From: Bacteroidota bacterium
GTDB taxonomy: Bacteria > Bacteroidota > Ignavibacteria > Palsa-1295
Direction: 5' to 3'
Assembly (NCBI GenBank): GCA_030706745.1
Contig: JAUZNX010000008.1
Location: 1 to 64,000, forward strand
Length of the DNA: 64,000 nt
Each line of letters begins with the position of its first letter. Position 1 is the first letter of the stretch. Under the pieces are notes generated by a model. That model saw only the letters and a list, made by a program, of their open reading frames with translations. It was not told the origin of the DNA and made no database searches. Below, piece by piece: positions 27,001-35,152 of the stretch. The position numbers were made by a program, and so were the translations under genes.

Positions 27001-27230
27001 ACATCGTTGACCGAACTCACACCGCGTTCGACAATAGCTGTCACCGACTGTTCCATGTCCTTCGGAGACGCGCCGGTATAGAACGTGATCGTCGTGACGA
27101 CGGGGATAGAGATGTTCGGCAGCAGATCGATCGGCAACTGCAGCAGCGATACGACGCCGAGCACGAGGATCGTAAATCCGATCAGGAATGCCGAGATCGG
27201 ATATTTAAGTGCGAGTCTGGTTAACCACAT
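24093..27230 (-). CDS. RND (AcrB/HAE1-type) efflux permease
   Basis: A 1045-residue inner-membrane proton-driven exporter with the typical pattern TM1, large periplasmic loop, TM2-6, TM7, second loop, TM8-12. The proton-relay Asp pair is in GRLVDDSIVELEAI (TM4). The N-terminus MWLTRLALKYPISAFLIGF and the FQGIIVMVGIVVSNGILLVDY segment in TM11 are characteristic. It is transcribed after its adaptor gene; a heptamer repeat fills the 14-bp junction. No TolC-type outer-membrane channel is nearby. The drug or solvent substrate cannot be predicted. Confidence 0.96.
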   Translation of the reverse strand: MWLTRLALKYPISAFLIGFTILVLGVVSLLQLPIDLLPNISIPVVTTITFYTGASPKDMEQSVTAIVERGVSSVNDVNYVQSATREGISQVRINFNWSANVDVGLIDVIQRLNRIVTQLPTGVQPPISLRFDITNLPVITLAISGDMNGRDLYDLAYNTIEPQLEHVTGVASAQVIGGQVREIHVTVDRNRIQAIGMPITTVMSAIANANLIVPSGDLKSGVFDYSLKTESLFNLVKPIGDIVLKDSSGVPIRIRDVATVDDSYQEETETIRVDGRSGLVLRVQKLATANTVSVVDNIIEAIPKLTGVPSNVHIALTFDQSTYIRQTINGLSREAMIGSLLAMAIIMIFLRNIRGTIIIIVAIPLSILITFIMFRFGNITLNIMTFGGLALAVGRLVDDSIVELEAISRHYNNPKPGESKHDQTLAAASEVATPIFVSTLTTVIVFLPVVFLTGIAKLLFTPLTLTIAVALFGSFFVSRTITPLLCLRFLPPEKEMDRKSRKRSDRLRVFFHDAIERIDQKYENMLEWSLKHRKVIMISILTLAAVSVFLFKFIGTEFFPDQDESVFTVSIKNPVGTRIEETTKTVMAIEDILRKSVPEMNAMVTDIGVPSAKSGNFFGRNTGEHAANIQVSLVPTDERKRTVFQIMDSVRPKLSNYLGAVNYVSASGFLRFLLNFGSAAPIDIEVRGYDLDQGSALSKQVLAAVRSTPGAVNAQSTREDDLPELRINIDRDKAGILGITVAQISNTINAAINGAVASLYTDPQSGNAYNILVRFDEKFRKNPDDLRKLLLTTPSGQQVLLGSVATITQDASPVEIDRKYQQRIIDVTAEVSGRDLGSVAQEIQTKLDKIAVPPGFQVKLGGNVEQQQKTFGDLTMAFGLAILLVYVVMASQFQSLADPFIIMFTVPFGIVGVLWALFLTGTTLSVTSFQGIIVMVGIVVSNGILLVDYTNHLRMKGESLQDAVIHGGRTRLKPILMTSLATVLGLIPMAIGMGGEKTQAPLAIAVIGGLTLSTLLTLFFVPTLYTIFEERFRRKLAPEEGSVAQ

Positions 27231-27234
27231 GGAA

Positions 27235-27255
27235 TGCTCAGTGCTTAGTGCTGAG
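27235..27255. repeat. Heptamer tandem repeat (TGCTTAG family)
   Basis: TGCTCAG, TGCTTAG, TGCTGAG. This is the reverse complement of the family seen at 15756-15780. It spans the junction between the RND adaptor and permease genes and supplies the adaptor's stop codon (27245-27247) and last residues. Confidence 0.7.
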
Positions 27256-28363
27256 TGGTATCGAAGCGGTTACGGGTTGCGTCCGCCGGTGATGGAGTGC
27301 GGACGATCTGTATTTTGCCATTTGGTTTGGCAAACGTCTGTCCCACGACAATGACTTGCTCGGTGCCATCAAGCCCCGAGAGGATTTCGAGACGGCCATT
27401 TTGCGTGACGCCGGTCTGAACACTCTTTCGCTTCGCGATGGAATCTTGCGCAACGAGCACGAACGATCCGGCGGAATCCCGAAGGACCGCTTCCGGAGGC
27501 ACAGTCAGGGCGTCCGGATTTTCGCCAGTGATGAGTTGAACGTGCGCGAACGAGCCGGGTTTGATTGCCTGATCGTGATTCGGGATGAGAATTTCGACTT
27601 GCATCGTCCGGGTGGTGGTGCTAATGGCCTGGGACGAAGTAGCGACGAACGCGCGGAATTCGCGCCCCGGCAGAGTATTCAATGTTACAATTGCCTGCTT
27701 CGCCTTTGGGATTTTCGCGACATCGGCATCGAGTACGTTGACATCGACACGCACCGTATCGATGTCCATGATCGTCAAAATCGTGGTGTTGCTGTTGCCT
27801 GCAATGGGATTCGAGGAAACCACCGCGCCCGGATCGAGCCAGCGCTTTGTTACAAACCCGTGGAAGGGGGCAGTGATCTTGGAATAACTCAGTTGAATCT
27901 TCGCAGACTCGTATGCGGCTTCCGCAGTGCGGAGTGTGGCGACAGCATTGTCGAGGTCCTGCTGAGCGGCGAGATTCTTCTTTGCCAGGTCCCGTGTCCG
28001 CGCTTCCGCTGCGCGAGCATTGTAGTAACTGGCCGCCGCCTGCAACTCCGCCTGATGCGCTGCGGCGGTATCAATGAGGGCGAGAAGTTGACCACGGCGC
28101 ACCGTTCTGCCCATGTCTGTATAAACTGCCTCGAGCAACCCGGTGACACGGCTGAAAATGTTGGCCTGCAGGACCGGGATCACATCGCCATCATAGTCGA
28201 GCTTGTATATGACGTCCTCGCGCACCGGATGTGCGACACGCACGAGCGGCGTCGGCTGTTTTTTCGGAGCCGGTGGCTTCGCGGCCGTAACGATGCGGTA
28301 GATAATAAAGACCACCACAAGAGCGGCCAGCGCGAGGAGTACATACTTGAGAGATCGGTTCAC
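27245..28363 (-). CDS. RND efflux periplasmic adaptor (membrane fusion protein)
   Basis: A 372-residue adaptor linking the RND permease to an outer-membrane channel. It has a single N-terminal membrane anchor (LKYVLLALAALVVVFIIYRIV), a lipoyl-like half (VIPVLQANIFSRVTGLLEAVYTDMG), an alpha-helical hairpin rich in Ala, Arg and Gln (about 110-170), the second lipoyl half (ITAPFHGFVTKRW), and beta-barrel and membrane-proximal domains. GTG at 28363 gives VNRSLKY directly before the anchor; an upstream TTG at 28411 would add 16 unlikely residues. Same operon as the permease. Confidence 0.92.
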   Translation of the reverse strand: MNRSLKYVLLALAALVVVFIIYRIVTAAKPPAPKKQPTPLVRVAHPVREDVIYKLDYDGDVIPVLQANIFSRVTGLLEAVYTDMGRTVRRGQLLALIDTAAAHQAELQAAASYYNARAAEARTRDLAKKNLAAQQDLDNAVATLRTAEAAYESAKIQLSYSKITAPFHGFVTKRWLDPGAVVSSNPIAGNSNTTILTIMDIDTVRVDVNVLDADVAKIPKAKQAIVTLNTLPGREFRAFVATSSQAISTTTRTMQVEILIPNHDQAIKPGSFAHVQLITGENPDALTVPPEAVLRDSAGSFVLVAQDSIAKRKSVQTGVTQNGRLEILSGLDGTEQVIVVGQTFAKPNGKIQIVRTPSPADATRNRFDTTQH

Positions 28364-28551
28364 GCGTTCGGGATGAGTTCGGTGGATCGAGAAGCGAAGG
28401 CCTAGCAACAACGTCTAGGGGGTAAATGCGCCCATTGGAGATCGCTAACTGCGTGAAAGTTTAATAACGGGGCTGATGATCCCTTTCGGGGACCACGACG
28501 AATTGTCAAGATCGATATTCAGAAGTGTTGCCGAATTAAGGTTGCAGCAAG

Positions 28552-28603
28552 AAAAAAAGCCACGGAGCAGGATTAGCACCGATGGTGCGCCTCCCGCCGT
28601 GGC
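28552..28603 (-). terminator. Rho-independent terminator upstream of the RND operon
   Basis: Outer stem GCCACGG (28559-28565) and CCGTGGC (28597-28603), inner stem GCACC/GGTGC (28576-28588), followed on the minus strand by seven T residues (28552-28558). Confidence 0.65.
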
Positions 28604-28638
28604 CTTATACATCGCGCGCGTAGCGCTCAGGTTAGTAC

Positions 28639-28698
28639 CTATAAGGTGCGAATCTTATTTCGGTCAAAGCAGCAGATGTTCACTTTCGTGGTCGTCAT
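28639..28698 (-). CDS. Possible 19-codon upstream frame in the leader
   Basis: ATG at 28698 opens a frame MTTTKVNICCFDRNKIRTL that stops 36 bp before the terminator stem. It contains three Thr codons and two adjacent Cys codons, which would be the arrangement expected of a leader peptide, but its start lies inside a stable hairpin and the residues do not point to a pathway related to efflux. Listed as a possibility only. Confidence 0.2.
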   Translation of the reverse strand: MTTTKVNICCFDRNKIRTL

Positions 28699-28829
28699 CG
28701 CTGCTCTAATAGAGACGGAAATGAAGACTCCGATTCTATCAGAATGAGCACCCCGCGCGATCATTCGATATTTGTAACATCAGAATTCAAGCCAAGTTCT
28801 CGAAAATAATATTTCAATTTCAAAAAAAT

Positions 28830-28936
28830 GTCATCCTGAGACGGAACGAAGTGGAGTCGAAGGATCGCTTGATGGAAATCTCTCAGCTAAGGACCACGCG
28901 ACTCTTCGGCTCGGAGGGCATCCTGCTCAGAATGAC
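28830..28936. repeat. 107-bp palindromic element with GTCATCCTGAG ends
   Basis: Near-perfect terminal inverted repeats GTCATCCTGAG (28830-28840) and CTCAGAATGAC (28926-28936), one mismatch, enclosing GGAACGAAGTGGAGTCGAAGG-type sequence known from dispersed repeats in many bacteria. It ends 29 bp before the HAD gene start, so it makes up that gene's upstream region. Size and termini match the element at 1096-1200. Confidence 0.65.
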
Positions 28937-28965
28937 TCATAGTTGGAATTTGTTCAGGGCGCACC

Positions 28966-29652
28966 ATGAAGGCTGTCCTGTTCGATCTCTTCGGAACGCT
29001 CGTCGATAATGCGACCGTCGCCCAAGTCGAAGGGTTGCATCATACGATTGCCGACATACTTGGGGTGCCACGAACGGAATTCGCTGATGGATGGAGAGCA
29101 ACGTTTCACGACCGATCGCGTGGCGTGCATGGCTCCATTGCGGATTCTATCAGGGCAGCGGCAGAACTGTGTAGTGCCCGATATGATGAATCTGCGCTCG
29201 GAGGAGCTGTCGAAATTCGAACGGAGTTTGTGCGTGGGTGGCTCACACCCAGGCCGGATGCGATCGAGACGCTCATGCAACTCCGAATGCGGGGACTGAA
29301 AATCGGTCTGCTGTCGAATTGCACGGCAGATGTGCCGATCCTTTGGCAAACGCACGAATTTGCTCCACTCTTCGATGAGCCGCTCTTCTCTTGTGAGGAG
29401 GGCTTGCGCAAGCCAATGCCGGAATTCTACGATCGGGCGTTGAGACGGCTTGGGTTTGCCGCGGCCGAATGCCTTTATGTTGCCGATGGCGATAACGGTG
29501 AACTTGCACAAGCAAAGGTACTTGGTATGCCGGTAGTTATGATCAGGCCGGCCGGTCTTCTCAATGATTACCGTGTCTTTCCCGAAGAGGATTGGGATGG
29601 ACCAAGGATCGAACGATTGGGGGAGTTGCTACATTCAGAGTTACTCCTATGA
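28966..29652 (+). CDS. HAD family hydrolase
   Basis: A 228-residue haloacid-dehalogenase-type phosphatase. Motif I is DLFGTLVD (nucleophile Asp7; Phe occupies the position of the acid/base Asp seen in phosphatases with DxDx, as in some dehalogenase and phosphatase branches). Motif II is LLSNCT, motif III is the Lys in LRKP, and motif IV is VADGDN. An alpha-helical cap lies between I and II. Its stop overlaps the start of a 60-residue membrane protein (ATGA), which in turn overlaps comB, so the three genes look translationally coupled. Substrate unknown. Confidence 0.9.
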   Translation: MKAVLFDLFGTLVDNATVAQVEGLHHTIADILGVPRTEFADGWRATFHDRSRGVHGSIADSIRAAAELCSARYDESALGGAVEIRTEFVRGWLTPRPDAIETLMQLRMRGLKIGLLSNCTADVPILWQTHEFAPLFDEPLFSCEEGLRKPMPEFYDRALRRLGFAAAECLYVADGDNGELAQAKVLGMPVVMIRPAGLLNDYRVFPEEDWDGPRIERLGELLHSELLL

Positions 29653-29831
29653 TACGCGCCGATACCGTTGTCCTGTACGTGTTGCTCATCGCCGGCGCTG
29701 GGCTTGTTGGGATTTTATTTATGTGGTTGAGCGGCAAGCGTGGTGATAGTTCACCGGCTCAACGATTCGGAGGATTCTGGCGCCCGCCCAAGCCACCCGA
29801 AGACGAGTGGCAAAAGTGGAGCAATGACTGA
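29649..29831 (+). CDS. 60-residue single-span membrane protein
   Basis: ATG at 29649 overlaps the HAD stop by 4 bp. The protein is MIRADTVVLYVLLIAGAGLV... with one hydrophobic segment (residues 6-25), then a basic stop-transfer (SGKRGD) and a Pro/Trp-rich cytoplasmic tail (RPPKPPEDEWQKW). It overlaps the comB start by 8 bp. No family recognised; the tight coupling on both sides is the best evidence that it is a real gene. Confidence 0.7.
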   Translation: MIRADTVVLYVLLIAGAGLVGILFMWLSGKRGDSSPAQRFGGFWRPPKPPEDEWQKWSND

Positions 29832-30555
29832 GTATATCAAGCGATTCTTCGATCAAACTGATTTCAATGTCCGATGCGATTGGGGATTGGAGGGAGTTCG
29901 CGCGCTACGGGACTCATCGGACCTTATCATCATTGTGGATGTCCTTTCTTTTTCCACCGCCGTCGATGTCGCGACTGCGCGGGGTGCCACCGTTATTCCG
30001 TATCGATTCAAAGATGAGACCGTTGAGGCGTTTGCGTGAGAGCAGAATGCTATCCCTGCCAGGAAGCGAGGGACTCCGGGTGAGTACACCTTATCTCCCG
30101 CATCGCTTCTGGGTATTCCGCCCGGCACCAGATTAGTCCTACCATCACCTAATGGATCAACGCTGACGTTGGCCGCAATGACTAAACCATCCGTGGCGGG
30201 TTGCATTCGTAATGCCAGGGCGGTTGCAGAGTATGCGGGCAAATTTAACTCGGTCGCGGTGATTCCCTGTGGAGAGCAATGGCCGGACGGAACACTTCGT
30301 CCGGCATTTGAGGACATGCTGGGTGCCGGAGCAATTATCTCGTGCTTGGAGGGTACAAAATCGCCGGAGTCACTGGCGGCCCATGCTGTATTTGAGAAGT
30401 TTGAAAGCCAGATAGAAGTGCAATTGATGCGGTGTGCGTCCGGCATCGAACTAATAGAGCGGGGGGACGCCGAGGATGTGGTTCTCGCGAGCCAGTTGAA
30501 TGCGAGTTCAACAGTTCCCTTGTTGATTAATGGCGAGTACCGCGCGAGACTGTAA
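29824..30555 (+). pseudogene. ComB-like (2-phosphosulfolactate phosphatase family) gene with one in-frame TGA
   Basis: The frame starting MTEYIKRFFDQTDF reads IIIVDVLSFSTAVDVATARGA, stops at TGA (30037-30039) after VEAFA, and continues in the same frame with EQNAIPARKRG, SPASLLGIPPGTRLVLPSPNGSTL, VIPCGEQWPDGTLRPAFEDMLGAGAII and EVQLMRCASG. Both halves match the ComB family in order and the total length (243 codons) is normal, so only one codon is wrong. ComB hydrolyses 2-phosphosulfolactate in coenzyme M synthesis, but bacterial homologues usually have unknown roles. The gene is either a young pseudogene, a sequencing error, or read through; a small hairpin follows the TGA (30053-30073). Confidence 0.8.
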
Positions 30556-30637
30556 ATGTGGACCCAATTCAGCTAAATTTGGGCAGGTCTTCTTTCATCG
30601 GAGACGTTTTGGCCGCTCAACTGTTTCTCAACTCTGA

Positions 30638-32439
<1,802 letters not shown>

Positions 32440-32440
<1 letters not shown>

Positions 32441-34032
32441 TGGAGGATCGAGAGCCGGTGGTCGAGGTAGGGGCTAATGGCATTAGCCCGAATCAAATCG
32501 AAAATGAGTTAACGCCGATAGACCCTAAACATACCATTGGCCGCCGGGCCGTTCGCGGTGCTGCACTGCTCACCGGTGCGACCTATATCTCGATCTTACT
32601 CGGCATCGCGGCGCGGAAGGCGCTCGCGCTGTTGCTTACGCCGGAGCAGGTGGGTCTGTATCAGACGGCGCTCAGCTTCGTTGATCTCATCATTAGCTTT
32701 GCGGCGTTCTCGTTTACCAGCGCAATCATCAATGTCCGCGATAATCTCGTCACCGAGCCGCTGCCGAATCTCAAAGAGAATGTCTTTATTCTCACCGTCG
32801 CCGTCAACGGATTCTTCGCGCTGCTGGCAATGGCGTTGGGACTCTTTTCGCTTTCGAAGACTCACGGCACGATCATCGCCGCGCTCATCGGGATGTATGC
32901 TGTTCAGCGGTTCGTTTCGGCGCTCGATACCTTCTACACGCAAATTCTGGAGCGCGAACTTTCGTATTCGAAAGTTTCGCGCGTTACGCTGATCGTCAAC
33001 ATTCTGCTTCATGGGACTTCCGTCGCATTTGCGCTCGGTGGTGGTGGGGTCTGGGCGATACCGGTGGCAACCGTCCTCTCGACGCTCCTAGGCTATGCAC
33101 TGGATAGATTCTATGTGTTGCATTCGGGATTGGTCGCGCTCAGGCCGCACCCGTGGAAGTATTTCGATCGTGGCACGGCGCGCTGGCTCTGGCGGTTCGG
33201 GACGAAGGTACTCTTCAATCGCGTATTCGAAAGCTGGCTGTTTCGAATTGATAATTTGCTGGTGGCCTATCTGTTCGGATCGTTTTTCCTGGGCTATTAC
33301 GCTCAGGCATTCACGATTGCCATGCTTCCGGCCACGGCTGTCGCGCCGATTGTAGCGCGCGTTTCGATTGCCACCTACGCCGAGGTTCAGCATGACCGAG
33401 CAATGCTTGAGCGTGCCTTCGCGATCACGAATTTCTTTCTGGTACGTTTGCTGGTCCCTGCCGCAATCTTCATTGCACTCGAAAGCAAGGATCTGGTCCG
33501 CGTGTTTCTCTCTTCGAATTGGGGCGGCGTTGCCGAGCCACTTTCGGCGCTCGCGGGACTTGTGCTAACCGTGCCGCTCTTTGAAAATGCAAAGATGATA
33601 CTCGGTGCAACGCTCAAGCTCACCGAAATTTCCGTTATCCGGGGGCTACAGCTTTTGCTGCTTATCGTACTCATAGCCGCATTCCAGTGGGGCGGCATTG
33701 TCTACGTTGCTCTGTCCGTATCGCTGGTGAATGTTCTCGGGTACGCGGGTATGTTGATTTACCTGAAGCGCATAGTCAATCCTCGTTGGCGGGAGAATTT
33801 TCAGTTGCCGCTGCTCATCGGAATTGCTGTCACGCTTATCGTCTGGCTTGTTGTTCAACCTGCGCTTGCATCGGCGCTTCCAGCGGCCATTGGACTCGAA
33901 GTGCCGATCGCGCGGTTAGCCATTTTTGCACTGGTCATTTTTATCCCGTGTATCGTTTTGGAATACCTGCTGCGACCCTCGTTATTCAAATCTCACCTTT
34001 CCGAGGTCGCCGCAAAACTTCGCCGCGCATGA
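32440..34032 (+). CDS. Polysaccharide/lipid-linked oligosaccharide flippase (Wzx/MOP superfamily)
   Basis: A 530-residue inner-membrane protein with about 12-14 hydrophobic segments. The N-terminus GRRAVRGAALLTGATYISILLG and the ARKALALLLTPEQVGLYQ motif are typical of oligosaccharide flippases, as is NVFILTVAVNGFFALLAM. It would move lipid-linked glycans across the inner membrane for surface polysaccharide or LPS. Its ATG shares one base with the carB stop, and its stop overlaps queA by 4 bp. The glycosyltransferase gene at 51.6 kb is not adjacent. Confidence 0.88.
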
Positions 34033-35093
34033 GTACCCGCCTCTCGGATTACGATTACCCACTGCCCGAGCACCTCATTGCGCTCTATCCGCCCGCGCGG
34101 CGCGGTGATTCGAGGCTGCTCGTCGTGAACCGAAATACGCGAACATGGGACGACCGGAAGTTCGCGGACATTCTTGATTATCTTTTCGAAGGCGACGTGC
34201 TTGTCCTTAATAAGACGAAGGTCATACCGGCGCGCTTGATCGGCAGGCGCGTCCAGACCGGGGCCGACATCGAGCTGCTATTGCTCCAACGGTTCGAGGG
34301 CGAAGCAGAGAGATGGAAGACGCTCGCGCGTCCGGCGAAAAAAGTAAAAGAAGGCGAAGTAATTTCCTTTGAGGAACTCACCTGCACCGTCGAACAGGAT
34401 TTGGGAGAAGGGGAGAAGATCGTTCGGTTTGGCTGCACTCGCGAAGAGTTTTGGCGAGCGCTGGAGAAGACGGGACAAATGCCATTGCCCCCATATCTTC
34501 ACCGTGCTGCGGAAGAATCCGACAAAGAGCGTTACCAGACCGTTTTCGCGGAAATCCCGGGTGCGGTGGCAGCGCCAACGGCAGGACTGCACTTCACGCC
34601 TGAATTGCTTGCAGCCATTGAAGCGAGAGGCGTGAAGATCGCGCGCGTCACGCTGCATACGGGGCTTGGCACGTTCCGTCCCGTGCAATCCGAGGACATT
34701 ACGGAGCACCGGATGCACGAAGAGTATTACGAGATGGACGAAGCCGATGCGGCGGCCATCAATGCAGCGAAGTCCGAGGGCAAGCGGGTGATTGCAGTTG
34801 GGACAACATCGGTGCGGACACTGGAAACACTTGCGACCACCCCCCAGCCCCCTCCTATTGGCATAGGAGGGGGAGTAAGAGCAGGCTCAGGAATGAGCGG
34901 CATCTTTATTTATCCGCCATACCAAATGCGAGTACCGGATGCAATCATTACGAACTTCCACTTGCCGCGTTCGACTTTGCTCATGATGATCTCAGCATTC
35001 ATGGGGCGCGAGTTTTTGCTCGAGTGCTATCAGCATGCGATTGAAGCCGAATACCGATTCTTCAGCTACGGAGATGCGATGCTGATCCTTTGA
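34029..35093 (+). CDS. queA: S-adenosylmethionine:tRNA ribosyltransferase-isomerase
   Basis: A 354-residue enzyme of queuosine synthesis that transfers the ribosyl moiety of SAM to preQ1 in tRNA to give epoxyqueuosine. Family motifs are SDYDYPLPEHLIALYP, VLNKTKVIPARLIGRR, AAPTAGLHFTPELL, TLHTGLGTFRPV, HRMHEEYYEM, GTTSVRTLE and ITNFHLPRSTLLMMISAFMGRE. ATG 34029 overlaps the flippase stop (ATGA). Between GTTSVRTLE and the GSG..IFIYP loop there is an extra stretch of about 12 residues (TTPQPPPIGIGGGV) encoded by a palindromic repeat; the frame is preserved and the insertion falls where homologues vary in length. Confidence 0.95.
   Translation: MSTRLSDYDYPLPEHLIALYPPARRGDSRLLVVNRNTRTWDDRKFADILDYLFEGDVLVLNKTKVIPARLIGRRVQTGADIELLLLQRFEGEAERWKTLARPAKKVKEGEVISFEELTCTVEQDLGEGEKIVRFGCTREEFWRALEKTGQMPLPPYLHRAAEESDKERYQTVFAEIPGAVAAPTAGLHFTPELLAAIEARGVKIARVTLHTGLGTFRPVQSEDITEHRMHEEYYEMDEADAAAINAAKSEGKRVIAVGTTSVRTLETLATTPQPPPIGIGGGVRAGSGMSGIFIYPPYQMRVPDAIITNFHLPRSTLLMMISAFMGREFLLECYQHAIEAEYRFFSYGDAMLIL
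34848..34873. repeat. Palindromic repeat inserted in frame in queA
   Basis: CCCCCTCCTAT (34848-34858), loop TGGC, ATAGGAGGGGG (34863-34873), an 11-bp perfect stem. Related C-rich palindromes are widespread dispersed repeats. It adds Pro- and Gly-rich residues to QueA without breaking the frame. Confidence 0.7.
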
Positions 35094-35152
35094 TAGGACC
35101 GGGAGCCATTTCGCGCGGGGGGCACGTTAGGAAACAGACAAATACTCTGCTG

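Larger units (their letters stand above)
28552..28790 (-). ncRNA. Candidate structured leader/attenuator or sRNA
   Basis: On the minus strand a stem AGCAGC-GATG / CATC-GCTGCT encloses a small stem CAC-GAAA-GTG with a GNRA tetraloop (about 28662-28704). Then comes ATAAG/CTTAT, and finally a terminator with seven U residues. A 19-codon frame (28639-28698) overlaps the first hairpin. The next gene on this strand is the RND adaptor, 190 bp downstream of the T-tract, so termination here could control the efflux operon. I cannot match it to a named riboswitch. The 5' end is a guess. Confidence 0.45.
28412..28965. other. 554-bp region: structured leader candidate plus palindromic element
   Basis: The gap lies between divergent genes. 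The minus-strand half (28552-28790) looks like a structured leader or sRNA for the RND operon; the plus-strand end (28830-28936) is a 107-bp repeat directly before the HAD gene. About 140 bp between the terminator and the adaptor start shows no further clear feature, though TTGACA occurs once on the minus strand near 28506. Confidence 0.5.

Noticed and set aside
28639-28698. Cysteine-responsive leader peptide.
   Set aside because: Two Cys codons are too few, and the downstream genes are efflux genes; kept only as a low-confidence frame.
28476-28709. A 77-codon plus-strand frame before the HAD gene.
   Set aside because: It lies across the minus-strand terminator and hairpins and has Arg/Ser-rich, non-protein-like composition.
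30037-30073. Selenocysteine at the ComB TGA.
   Set aside because: The hairpin after the TGA is SECIS-like in distance but lacks the required loop G, ComB is not a known selenoprotein family and no selenocysteine genes are in the window.
33687-34028. Long queA frame starting inside the flippase gene.
   Set aside because: The QueA N-terminus begins at MSTRLSDYDY (34029), with a 4-bp overlap; the upstream part is an out-of-frame reading of the flippase.
34838-34890. A frameshift in queA.
   Set aside because: The reading frame continues correctly on both sides; the extra residues come from an in-frame repeat.
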